The notes under the pieces are model-generated. The model searched no databases and had not been told where the DNA came from. It saw nothing but the letters and a program-made list of their open reading frames with translations. From contig CATKEF010000046.1 in assembly GCA_949747905.1 (NCBI GenBank), forward strand, positions 1 to 54,645: a stretch of DNA of 54,645 nt, read 5' to 3'. The stretch is from an uncultured Eubacteriales bacterium. Lineage in GTDB: Bacteria > Bacillota > Clostridia > Christensenellales > Borkfalkiaceae. The first letter of the stretch is position 1. Every line of letters starts with the position of its first letter. Position numbers and translations under genes: made by a program. This document shows positions 42,189-50,901 of the stretch, in pieces.

Positions 42189-42674
42189 TTAATGTTTTTT
42201 TGTCTTGGGTTTTGCCTCTTCGGTCTTGGTCTCGGGTTCAGCCGCAACTTCCGTAACTTCTGCCGACGGTTCTTCGACGGGGGCAACGGGTTCAACAGTT
42301 TCAACCGTCTCCTCGGACTTTTCTTCATTGACCTGTTCGGGCTTTTCCTCTACAACCGCGTCGGTCTGATAAATAGCCTGTCTGTCAAATTTCACATAGC
42401 TTTTGCCGGAACGTTCGGTACCCGTTTCAAGAACGAAAGTATTCTCTTCGTCGTCAACTTCGACCACAATACCGCAGATACCCCCGATTGTTTTAACTTT
42501 GTTACCTGGCTTAACCGCATTGATAAGGTCCTGAGCGTCCTTTTCCTGCTTTTTGCGCTTTTTGGAGCTTAAAAAATAGAATACTATAATGGCAACTACA
42601 AGAACCGCCAGAATAACCCACATAATTATCGTTTGTGTCATGTCGCCGCTTTCGGCAAGCAATGTTTTGAACAT
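42189..42674 (-). CDS. yajC: YajC, preprotein translocase accessory subunit
   Basis: 161 residues. One membrane helix (about 16-35) then the YajC core SSKKRKKQEKDAQDLINAVKPGNKVKTIGGICGIVVEVDD. The last 50 residues are a Glu/Val/Pro-rich, low-complexity acidic tail ending in KPKTKKH, longer than in most YajC proteins. YajC associates with SecDF at the SecYEG translocon. GGAG precedes the ATG. It has its own promoter downstream of tgt. Confidence 0.93.
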   Translation of the reverse strand: MFKTLLAESGDMTQTIIMWVILAVLVVAIIVFYFLSSKKRKKQEKDAQDLINAVKPGNKVKTIGGICGIVVEVDDEENTFVLETGTERSGKSYVKFDRQAIYQTDAVVEEKPEQVNEEKSEETVETVEPVAPVEEPSAEVTEVAAEPETKTEEAKPKTKKH

Positions 42675-42707
42675 ATTTATACTCCGTTAACTTTTAATTA
42701 CTATTCA

Positions 42708-42736
42708 ACTATAATATTTTAAGGAAAAATTTGCAA
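42708..42736 (-). promoter_or_regulatory. Promoter of yajC
   Basis: TTGCAA (42731-42736), 17-nt spacer, TATAGT (42708-42713). It shares the ACGCTTGCAA and TTTTCCTT segments with the scfA promoter. Confidence 0.6.
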
Positions 42737-42774
42737 GCGTTTTTTAGAAGTTTGTCCGATTTTGCATCAAACTT

Positions 42775-43926
<1,152 letters not shown>

Positions 43927-43980
43927 TTACCGGGCGTAAATGACTGAGGGTTGCCGCAGCGCAACGCCGTATTCCGAAGA

Positions 43981-45006
43981 TTATAAGACCATCATTGCGT
44001 CGCCGAACGAGAAAAAACGATACTTTTCCTCCACCGCAAGATTATAAAGAGACAGTATCTCTTCCCTTCCCGTAAGAGCCGCTACAAGCATAATAAGCGT
44101 ACTTTCCGGCAAATGAAAATTGGTCACAAGCGAATCCACGCATTTGAATTTATACGGCGGATAAATGAAAATTTCGGTATTCCCTTTACATTCCTTTACA
44201 AATCCGTTTTCGTCGGCAACGCTTTCGAGCGTTCTTACGGAAGTCGTCCCGACAGCAATTACCCTGCGCCCCTCGCGCTTCGCCGAATTGATTATTTCAG
44301 CCGCTTCGGCGCTTATCTCGTAGTATTCCGAATGCATTTTATGGTCGGTTATAACGTCTTCCTTTACGGGGCGAAAAGTTCCGAGACCGACGTGCAGTAA
44401 AACTTCGGCTATACGTACTCCCTTTGCCCTTATTTTTTCCAGAAGCGCGGGGGTAAAATGCAGTCCCGCCGTGGGCGCCGCAGCCGAACCGTCAAACTTA
44501 GCGTAAACGGTCTGATAGCGTTGCTTGTCTTGCAGCTTTGTCCTGATGTACGGAGGCAACGGCATCGAACCCAGTTTTTCCAGAATTTCTTCGAATACTC
44601 CGTCGTAATGAAATTCAACTATGCGCTCTCCCGTTTCGGTAACGCCTTTGACCGTAAGAGAAAGTTCGTCGGAAATTACCAGTCTTTTTTCGGGCAAACA
44701 TTTTCTTCCCGGCCTGACAAGCACTTCCCAACAATCCCTGTCAATTCTTTTAAGCAGAAGAACTTCGACCGCTCCGCCGTTTTCCGTATGCGCAAACAAC
44801 CGCGCAGGCAAAACCTTTGTATTGTTGACGACAAGAACGTCGCCGTCTTTGAGTTTTTCCGCAATATCCCTGAAAATCAGATGTTCCGTTGTTCCCGTCG
44901 CACGGTCATAGACCAACAAACGCGAACTGTCGCGCGGCTCCGCTGGCGTTTGCGCGATAAGTCCTTCGGGCAAATTATAATAAAAATCGCTTTTCTTGTA
45001 TTGCAT
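43981..45006 (-). CDS. queA: S-adenosylmethionine:tRNA ribosyltransferase-isomerase
   Basis: 341 residues. Converts preQ1-tRNA to epoxyqueuosine-tRNA with the ribosyl part of SAM. Typical motifs are [24 protein letters not shown] at the start, [31 protein letters not shown] and [16 protein letters not shown] near the end. It begins 6 nt after ruvB with no obvious ribosome site, so its translation is probably coupled. Confidence 0.98.
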   Translation of the reverse strand: MQYKKSDFYYNLPEGLIAQTPAEPRDSSRLLVYDRATGTTEHLIFRDIAEKLKDGDVLVVNNTKVLPARLFAHTENGGAVEVLLLKRIDRDCWEVLVRPGRKCLPEKRLVISDELSLTVKGVTETGERIVEFHYDGVFEEILEKLGSMPLPPYIRTKLQDKQRYQTVYAKFDGSAAAPTAGLHFTPALLEKIRAKGVRIAEVLLHVGLGTFRPVKEDVITDHKMHSEYYEISAEAAEIINSAKREGRRVIAVGTTSVRTLESVADENGFVKECKGNTEIFIYPPYKFKCVDSLVTNFHLPESTLIMLVAALTGREEILSLYNLAVEEKYRFFSFGDAMMVL

Positions 45007-45012
45007 AGGCGT

Positions 45013-46083
45013 TCAATCTTCGGACTTATCGAACAAACTGAGTTGCTCGCGCTGTTTTTTTGTCATTGTGTATCCCAGGTGTTCGTATCCGCCGCGCAGA
45101 ATCATTCTGCCGCGCGGAGTTCTCGAAATAAAACCGAGTTGCAGAAGATACGGCTCGTAAACGTCCTCTATCGTCCCCGCGTCCTCGTTTATCGTCGCCG
45201 CGAGCGTTTCGAGCCCCACGGGTCTGCCGTCGAATTTTTCAATCATGGCGCGCAGTAACGCTCTGTCTATTTCGTCAAGACCGAGTTCGTCTATTTCCAG
45301 TTTGGAAAGCGCGAACTTCGCGTCTTCGAGCGTAACAGAAGGACTGTCGTTGACGGTGGAGAAATCGCGTACGCGTTTTAAAAGTCTGTTCGCTATTCTC
45401 GGAGTGCCGCGCGAACGCCTTGAAATTTCTTCGGCGGCGCCGTCGTCGATTTCTATGCCGAGAGTGCGCGCGCTCCTTGAAACTATTTCTTTGAGCTCCG
45501 CGGGAGTGTACATTTCCAGGCGGCAGATTATACCGAATCTGTCGCGAAGAGGATTGGCAATCATTCCCGCGCGCGTTGTTGCTCCTATCAAAGTAAATTT
45601 TTTGAGCGAAAAACGGATATTCCTCGCACTGGGACCCTTACCCACGATTATGTCGAGAGCGTAATCCTCCATTGCGGAATAAAGAATTTCTTCCACGCTG
45701 TGATTGAGGCGGTGCACCTCGTCTATGAACAAAACGTCACCGTCGTTGAGATTGGTTAAAATAGCCGCCAAATCTCCGCTGCGCTCTATCGCGGGAGCGG
45801 AAGTAATTTTTAACTGTCCGCCCATTTCGCTTGCGATAATATGTGCAAGCGTGGTTTTACCGAGACCGGGTGCGCCGTACAACAAAACGTGCTCCAGAAC
45901 TTCTCCTCTCGCTTTGGCGGCGTTCATAAACACCTTTAAATTGTCCTTAACCTTTGCTTGTCCGACATATGCGTCAAGCGTCCTGGGTCGCAATACGTTT
46001 TCTTCCGTATCGTAACCGCCTTTGGTACTTTTCACAAGTCTGTCGTCTTCCGCGCAGTATTCCTCTTCGTCTTCAAAAAACAT
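45013..46083 (-). CDS. ruvB: RuvB Holliday-junction branch-migration ATPase
   Basis: 356 residues from ATG 46083, which has GAAGG 7 nt upstream; a GTG at 46107 overlaps ruvA but has no usable ribosome site. Walker A is [11 protein letters not shown], Walker [10 protein letters not shown], sensor 1 GATTRAGM, and the arginine finger lies in PLRDRF. The C-terminal winged helix ends with the TPRGR..GYEHLGY motif. It acts with RuvA on junctions that RuvC cuts. Confidence 0.98.
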   Translation of the reverse strand: MFFEDEEEYCAEDDRLVKSTKGGYDTEENVLRPRTLDAYVGQAKVKDNLKVFMNAAKARGEVLEHVLLYGAPGLGKTTLAHIIASEMGGQLKITSAPAIERSGDLAAILTNLNDGDVLFIDEVHRLNHSVEEILYSAMEDYALDIIVGKGPSARNIRFSLKKFTLIGATTRAGMIANPLRDRFGIICRLEMYTPAELKEIVSRSARTLGIEIDDGAAEEISRRSRGTPRIANRLLKRVRDFSTVNDSPSVTLEDAKFALSKLEIDELGLDEIDRALLRAMIEKFDGRPVGLETLAATINEDAGTIEDVYEPYLLQLGFISRTPRGRMILRGGYEHLGYTMTKKQREQLSLFDKSED

Positions 46084-46103
46084 ATTTAAACCTTCAAGTC
46101 GAT

Positions 46104-46694
46104 TCACATACCCTTGAGCGCAAGTCTTATTACATCCTCAAGCAAGACTGCGCCCTGCTCGTGTGCGCGCGCTATTGCTTTGACGCTTTCCGACCTAGAA
46201 AAGCCCAAAGTCATCAATGCAACCACCGCATCCTCGTCGCCTTCGGACGTCCTGACCTGCACCGCGGGAACAATATTTTCCCCGCTCTGCTTTAAAGAAA
46301 CTTTTTCCCTCAGCTCCAAAACAAGCCTTTCCGCCGTCTTTTTTCCGAGTCCTTTAACAGAAGAAAGTCTTTTGATATCGGACGTTGCTATAGCCGCGGC
46401 AACCTCGCCCGCGCTCATACACGACAGAACGGATATACCGAGTTTGGGACCAACGCCCGACACCGATATTAACCTGAGATACATTTCTTTTTCTTCCGCA
46501 GAAGTAAAACCGAACAGAGAAACCCCGTCCTCCCTGACCTGCATATAAGTATATAGCCCGCACTCTTTATTGACCGCAAGCCCGTCGAACGCCGAACCCG
46601 AAACGAGAACTTCGAAACCTACGCCCGAGTCCGTAAGTATAAGCGCCGTTTCCGGCGTAAGAGACAGAACTTTCCCTTTCAAATAACCAATCAT
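46104..46694 (-). CDS. ruvA: RuvA Holliday-junction binding protein
   Basis: 196 residues. N-terminal OB fold ([15 protein letters not shown]...), paired helix-hairpin-helix motifs VSGVGPKLG and [17 protein letters not shown], and the RuvB-binding C-terminal domain from about residue 148. AAGGA precedes the ATG. It lies 16 nt downstream of ruvC. Confidence 0.98.
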   Translation of the reverse strand: MIGYLKGKVLSLTPETALILTDSGVGFEVLVSGSAFDGLAVNKECGLYTYMQVREDGVSLFGFTSAEEKEMYLRLISVSGVGPKLGISVLSCMSAGEVAAAIATSDIKRLSSVKGLGKKTAERLVLELREKVSLKQSGENIVPAVQVRTSEGDEDAVVALMTLGFSRSESVKAIARAHEQGAVLLEDVIRLALKGM

Positions 46695-46710
46695 AAAATT
46701 ATCCTTGATT

Positions 46711-47208
46711 CTATTTTATACCGAACATAAGTCCGAACCTCGACGTATGCGCGTGACATAAAGCAACCGCCAAAGCGTCGGCAGCATCGTCCGGACGAGG
46801 AATTTTATCCAGCCGCAGCAAAGAAGTTACGACATGCATCATTTGAATTTTATCTGCTTTGCCGTACCCCGTAAGCGACTGTTTTATCTGATTAGGCGTA
46901 TATTCGTATAATTTACCGCAGTATTTAATGCAGGTTAACAGCATAACGCCACGGGCGTGCGCCACCGGTATACCCGTCGTAATGTTCTTTGAAAAAAACA
47001 GTTCTTCCACGGCGATTTCATCGGGCTTGTATTTTAAAAGTATTTTATTTATGCCCTCTTCGAGCATTGCGAGACGAACGGGAAGACTTTCCGATTTCGG
47101 GGTCTGCACCACGCCGTAATCGAGAGCGACAGTGCTGTCGTTTTTAAGTTTTTCCACAACCCCGAAGCCCATAGTGGCAAGTCCCGGGTCAAGCCCTAAA
47201 ATAATCAT
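46711..47208 (-). CDS. ruvC: RuvC Holliday-junction resolvase
   Basis: 165 residues. The RNase H-like catalytic acids are visible: D7 in GLDPGLATMGFGV, E in AVEELFFSKN, and the C-terminal PDDAADALAVALCHAH pair. First gene of ruvCAB-queA-tgt. TAAAAT of its promoter ends 7 nt before the ATG and no Shine-Dalgarno sequence is present, so the transcript is probably leaderless. Confidence 0.97.
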   Translation of the reverse strand: MIILGLDPGLATMGFGVVEKLKNDSTVALDYGVVQTPKSESLPVRLAMLEEGINKILLKYKPDEIAVEELFFSKNITTGIPVAHARGVMLLTCIKYCGKLYEYTPNQIKQSLTGYGKADKIQMMHVVTSLLRLDKIPRPDDAADALAVALCHAHTSRFGLMFGIK

Positions 47209-47215
47209 CCGTTTT

Positions 47216-47244
47216 ATTTTAATTCAACGACGGCTTTAAGTCAA
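47216..47244 (-). promoter_or_regulatory. Promoter of ruvCAB (leaderless candidate)
   Basis: TTGACT (47239-47244), 17-nt spacer, TAAAAT (47216-47221). The predicted transcription start is at or one base before ATG 47208. Confidence 0.65.
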
Positions 47245-47303
47245 GTTAAATCATAACCGCACGTAAAAATGCATATCCGACGGCAAAATTTTTATTATTA
47301 AAC

Positions 47304-47328
47304 GGCGCGGAACTTACCGTTCCGCGCC
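47304..47328 (-). terminator. Terminator of the ferritin gene
   Basis: GGCGCGGAAC pairs perfectly with GTTCCGCGCC; GTTTAATAATAAAAATTTT follows on the minus strand. Confidence 0.65.
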
Positions 47329-47347
47329 ACAAAAACAACCTCATAAA

Positions 47348-47866
47348 TTACATTGCGGGACCGGTAGCCGACGGAGCGTAAACTCTTGCGGCAAGCTCCT
47401 GGTTGAGCGCGTAAAGCCCCTTTGCATCGTGACCGAAAAGCTGCATTTTCTTTAAAAGCCCTTCGGCATTCGTTTCCTCTTCGCCCTGTTCCTTTATGAA
47501 CCAGTCGAGGAACTGCATTGTCTTATAATCGTGAACGGCAGCCGCCTCGGCATAAATATTGTTTATAAGAGAAGTTACAAACTGCTCGTGCGCGTATCCC
47601 GCCTCCAACGGCGCCGAATGGTCTTTGAAGATTTTATCCGGCTTCGCAATTTCGCCGAACGTAACCCTTACGCCGTTATTGATAAGATATCTTCTCATCA
47701 TCAATGCGTGGTCGCGCTCTTCCTGCGCCTGAATTTCATACCAGTGAGCAAAACCGTCAAGCCCCTCGTCGGCATAATAATTCGCAAAATCGAGATAAAG
47801 ATATCCCGAATACAACTCTTTGTTTATCTGTTCGTTTATAAGTTCCGCTATTTTTTTATTTAACAT
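47348..47866 (-). CDS. ftnA: Ferritin
   Basis: 172 residues, a non-heme bacterial ferritin of normal length. Ferroxidase ligands are visible: E17 in NKELYSGYLY, E..H in QAQEERDHALMM, a later E in YAEAAAVHDY, and EQGEEETNA near the C-terminus. It stores iron as a 24-mer and lowers oxidative stress. ACGGAGG precedes the ATG. It is monocistronic with its own promoter and terminator. Confidence 0.96.
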   Translation of the reverse strand: MLNKKIAELINEQINKELYSGYLYLDFANYYADEGLDGFAHWYEIQAQEERDHALMMRRYLINNGVRVTFGEIAKPDKIFKDHSAPLEAGYAHEQFVTSLINNIYAEAAAVHDYKTMQFLDWFIKEQGEEETNAEGLLKKMQLFGHDAKGLYALNQELAARVYAPSATGPAM

Positions 47867-47889
47867 GACTTTGTCCTCCGTATAGTTTG

Positions 47890-47918
47890 ATTATATCATA
47901 TCCATAGTAAAAAAGCAA
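47890..47918 (-). promoter_or_regulatory. Promoter of the ferritin gene
   Basis: TTGCTT (47913-47918), 17-nt spacer, TATAAT (47890-47895). No Fur- or PerR-like palindrome was recognised. Confidence 0.65.
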
Positions 47919-47927
47919 ATGAATATA

Positions 47928-49118
47928 TCAGATTTTATAACTCTCCGCCAAGGCTTTGAACGCGGGTAGAGCTCTTTCAAGCATTTCGGGCGCGACGCAA
48001 TAAGATATACGCACATATCCGTTACAACCAAAATCGTCTCCCGCGACTATAAGCAGCTCGTATTTTTTCGCACGTTCCGCAAAAGCCCTCGCGTCTTCTT
48101 CGGGAGACTTTACGAACATATAGAATGCTCCGTCGGGCTTTACCACTTTATAACCGTATTCGGTGAGCGCCGAATAAAATCTGTCGCGATTTCGTTTGTA
48201 TACCGATATATCCGAAGTTACATTATATAATTTTTTGATAAGCTGCTGAAAAAGATTGGGAGCGCAGACAAAGCCGAGCGCCCTGCCCGCACCGCATACG
48301 CCTGCGTACACGTCGGCAAACTCTTCCATATTATTGTTTACCGCAATATAACCTATTCTTTCCCCTGGAAGAGAAAGGCTTTTCGAATAAGAATAACAGA
48401 CCAGACTGCGCTTGTAGTAATTCATTATGTATGGTACTTCCAACGCATCGTCATAAACAAGCTCGCGGTACGGCTCGTCCGAAATAAGGTAAATCGGCGT
48501 ACCTGTTTTTTCGGAATATGCTGAAAGCATATCGGCGAGTTTTTCGATTGTTCTTTTGCCGTAAACCACGCCGCTCGGGTTATTGGGACTGTTTATGAGC
48601 ACCGCTTTAGTTTTTGGGGAAAGGGCGCTTTCCAGTTTTTTGAAATCAATCTGAAAGGTGCCGTCCTCGCAATCGAGCGCAATAAGTTTCCCGCGAGCAT
48701 GCTCGGTGAATACTTTATATTCCGGAAAATAAGGAGCAAAAGTTATCACTTCGTCGCCTTCATTCAGAAGAGCGTTCAGCGTGATGGTAAGAGAAGCCGC
48801 GGCGCCGCACGTTAAATACAGACAGTCCGCCGTAAGCGTCGTTGCAAATCGGTTGTTTATGTAATCGGCAAGCGTTTTGCGTACCGAATAGTCGCCCTGC
48901 GCCGAAGTATAACCGTGCAAAAGCACTGGGTCGGTAGTATCGACTATTTCCCTGATTGCATCCGCGACCCGCGAAGGCGCAGGAACGCTGGGATTGCCTA
49001 TGGAAAAATCGAATACCTTATCCTCACCTATTTCCGCTTTGCGCTTTTTCCCGTATTCGAAAAGTTCACGTATGCTCGAACGCACTTTTCCGAGACCTAC
49101 GTTTTTCTCATTCAACAT
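47928..49118 (-). CDS. Class I PLP-dependent aminotransferase
   Basis: 396 residues of fold-type I. FSIGNPSVPAP at the start, LINSPNNPSGVVYG, the PLP-binding Lys in SYSKSLSLPGERIGY and the carboxylate-binding Arg in NGYVRISYCV. It belongs to the aspartate-aminotransferase-like group; the amino donor cannot be told from sequence. ACGGAGG precedes the ATG. A short hairpin, GCATTG/CAATGC (about 49153-49168), lies in its leader. Confidence 0.92.
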   Translation of the reverse strand: MLNEKNVGLGKVRSSIRELFEYGKKRKAEIGEDKVFDFSIGNPSVPAPSRVADAIREIVDTTDPVLLHGYTSAQGDYSVRKTLADYINNRFATTLTADCLYLTCGAAASLTITLNALLNEGDEVITFAPYFPEYKVFTEHARGKLIALDCEDGTFQIDFKKLESALSPKTKAVLINSPNNPSGVVYGKRTIEKLADMLSAYSEKTGTPIYLISDEPYRELVYDDALEVPYIMNYYKRSLVCYSYSKSLSLPGERIGYIAVNNNMEEFADVYAGVCGAGRALGFVCAPNLFQQLIKKLYNVTSDISVYKRNRDRFYSALTEYGYKVVKPDGAFYMFVKSPEEDARAFAERAKKYELLIVAGDDFGCNGYVRISYCVAPEMLERALPAFKALAESYKI

Positions 49119-49221
49119 AGATAACCTCCGTCAAATATCGGCGAGAAGTTTTGCATTGTCTGCAATGCCGTTTACCTAAATATTATAGCATAAGTAATTG
49201 TGTTTGGCTACGATATTTTAT

Positions 49222-49251
49222 TAAAAAATAAAAAAGGCGGTAAAAACCGCC
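49222..49251 (-). terminator. Terminator of the spoIIA operon
   Basis: GGCGGT (49236-49241) pairs with ACCGCC (49246-49251), directly after the sigF stop codon; TTTTTTATTTTTT follows on the minus strand. Confidence 0.85.
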
Positions 49252-49977
49252 TCAACCGCTCAAAGACCTTCTGAAATTTTCCATTATCCTGTTTTCTATT
49301 CGCGAAACCTGAACCTGCGATACGCCGAGCATAGTCGCCACCTCGCTCTGCGTCATATCCCTGAAATACCTCAGAATAATAACTTTTCTGTCGCGCTCGG
49401 GAAGTCCCTCTATCGCGGTTTTGAGCTGTAAAGACTCTATTATGTCCTCCTGCTTATCTTCAACCGGCAGTTTATCGAGTAGCTCCTGCCCCTTTTCGTC
49501 TTTATAATCGCCCTGACTGTATATGGAAACGGGCATACGCGACGAACCCATAGTGAACACAACCTCGCTCTCCGGCATTCCGAATTCCTCGGAGATAATT
49601 TTTACAGTTGGCTGAGCGCCGTGTTCCGCAGAATAACTCTCGACGAATTTGTTTATCTGTTTTGCCGTGCTCTTAATCGCACGAGAAACCTTTATGCTTC
49701 CGTCGTCGCGCATAAACCGCTTGATTTCGCCCGCTATCATTGGCACGGCATAAGTCGAAAAGCGCACGTTATAGCTTTCGTCGAAACCGTTTATCGCTTT
49801 TAGAAGTCCCATACCGGCGAGCTGATACAAGTCGTCGTACTCTACGCCTTTGTTAAGATATCTGCGCACTATACTCTTTATTAAATTGTTGTTTTCCACC
49901 AGAAGCCTTTCTTTCGCCCCGGCGTCGCCTTGTTTCGCTTTTCGAAGCAAGGCATTCGTCTCTTCGACGTCAAGCAT
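49252..49977 (-). CDS. sigF: Sporulation sigma factor F
   Basis: 241 residues. Forespore-specific sigma factor. Region 2 contains YDDLYQLAGMGLLKAINGFDESYNVRFSTYAVPMIAGEIKRFMRDDG; region 3 follows; region 4 has LPERDRKVIILRYF and the helix-turn-helix MTQSEVATMLGVSQVQVSRIE. It overlaps spoIIAB by 8 nt, the conserved spoIIA order. It is held inactive by SpoIIAB until SpoIIAA is dephosphorylated. Confidence 0.97.
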   Translation of the reverse strand: MLDVEETNALLRKAKQGDAGAKERLLVENNNLIKSIVRRYLNKGVEYDDLYQLAGMGLLKAINGFDESYNVRFSTYAVPMIAGEIKRFMRDDGSIKVSRAIKSTAKQINKFVESYSAEHGAQPTVKIISEEFGMPESEVVFTMGSSRMPVSIYSQGDYKDEKGQELLDKLPVEDKQEDIIESLQLKTAIEGLPERDRKVIILRYFRDMTQSEVATMLGVSQVQVSRIENRIMENFRRSLSG

Positions 49978-50407
49978 TCTCCACTTCCGCTTTAAAACTT
50001 TTCGTCATATAAACGACTGTACCCTTTCCTTTTTCGGAATCCACTTTAAATTCGTCCATAAAAGTTTGCATTATCGTGAATCCCATTCCCGAGCGTTCGT
50101 CGGAAGGCAACGAAGTATAAAAAGGCTGAACGGCTTGCGCAACGTCTTCTATGCCCTTTCCTTCGTCGCTCACTTTTATATGTAGAGACTTGTCTTCTAT
50201 TATACATTCCACGGTCACAATTCCCGTAGCCCCTCTGTATGCGTGTACGGTACAGTTCGTCACTGCTTCGGATACGGCGGTTTTAATATCCGAAAGAGCG
50301 GTAAGCGAGGGTTCGAGTTCAAGACAAAATGCCGCCACGGCGTCCCTTGCAAACGCCTGATTGCGGGGATGAGAATAAAATTGCAGTTTAAGATAATTTT
50401 CTGTCAT
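49970..50407 (-). CDS. spoIIAB: SpoIIAB, anti-sigma F factor and kinase
   Basis: 145 residues with a GHKL ATPase fold: N-box DIKTAVSEAVTNCTVHAY, G1 box VSDEGKGIEDV and G2 box SDERSGMGFTIMQTFMD. It binds sigma F and phosphorylates SpoIIAA. AAAGGA precedes the ATG. Confidence 0.97.
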   Translation of the reverse strand: MTENYLKLQFYSHPRNQAFARDAVAAFCLELEPSLTALSDIKTAVSEAVTNCTVHAYRGATGIVTVECIIEDKSLHIKVSDEGKGIEDVAQAVQPFYTSLPSDERSGMGFTIMQTFMDEFKVDSEKGKGTVVYMTKSFKAEVENA

Positions 50408-50419
50408 GTTGATTGTCCT

Positions 50420-50731
50420 TTATTCTGCTTTCGGAATCAAAGAATATATTCCGCTTAAATTAAGTATTTTATCTGCGGCGAAATTCGGTTTATGAATATA
50501 TAGCGGTATTGAAAGTTTATTTGCCTTTTTATACCTTCCTATAAGAAAACCTATACCGGTAGAATCCATAAACGCCACTTCGGAAAGATTTATAATTATT
50601 TTTCTCGCATTCAGATTGTTTTCAATCAATTTGTCGCACTTTGTCCGCGCGTCCTGCGCGGAACATTCGTCCATTTCGCCCGAAAGGCTTATGTATAAAT
50701 CACGTCCTCTCATCGTGCCGGTAACTTGCAT
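50420..50731 (-). CDS. spoIIAA: SpoIIAA, anti-sigma F antagonist
   Basis: 103 residues of the STAS fold. The phosphorylation site is Ser57 in FMDSTGIGFLIGRYK. It frees sigma F when unphosphorylated. AAGGTG precedes the ATG. First gene of spoIIAA-spoIIAB-sigF. Confidence 0.96.
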   Translation of the reverse strand: MQVTGTMRGRDLYISLSGEMDECSAQDARTKCDKLIENNLNARKIIINLSEVAFMDSTGIGFLIGRYKKANKLSIPLYIHKPNFAADKILNLSGIYSLIPKAE

Positions 50732-50761
50732 AGCGGTTCACCTTGGTTTTTTAAAAATATT

Positions 50762-50790
50762 ACTATAAAACACACGTAAAATTTTGTAAA
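50762..50790 (-). promoter_or_regulatory. Possible SigA-like promoter of the spoIIA operon
   Basis: TTTACA (50785-50790), 17-nt spacer, TATAGT (50762-50767). In Bacillus this operon depends on sigma H; I did not find a convincing sigma H site, so the promoter type is open. Confidence 0.45.
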
Positions 50791-50836
50791 ATTTCGGCGA
50801 AATAAATACTTTTAGAGCGAGAATATAAAAAAACTA

Positions 50837-50855
50837 CCGAGGGAAAATCCCTCGG
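50837..50855 (-). terminator. Terminator of the GH3 / cysteine-module operon
   Basis: CCGAGGGA pairs perfectly with TCCCTCGG around three bases; TAGTTTTTTT follows on the minus strand. Confidence 0.85.
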
Positions 50856-50901
50856 CAGCCGCGGCAGACAAACTCCGCCGCAATTAGGAGAAAAGAGTGT
50901 A

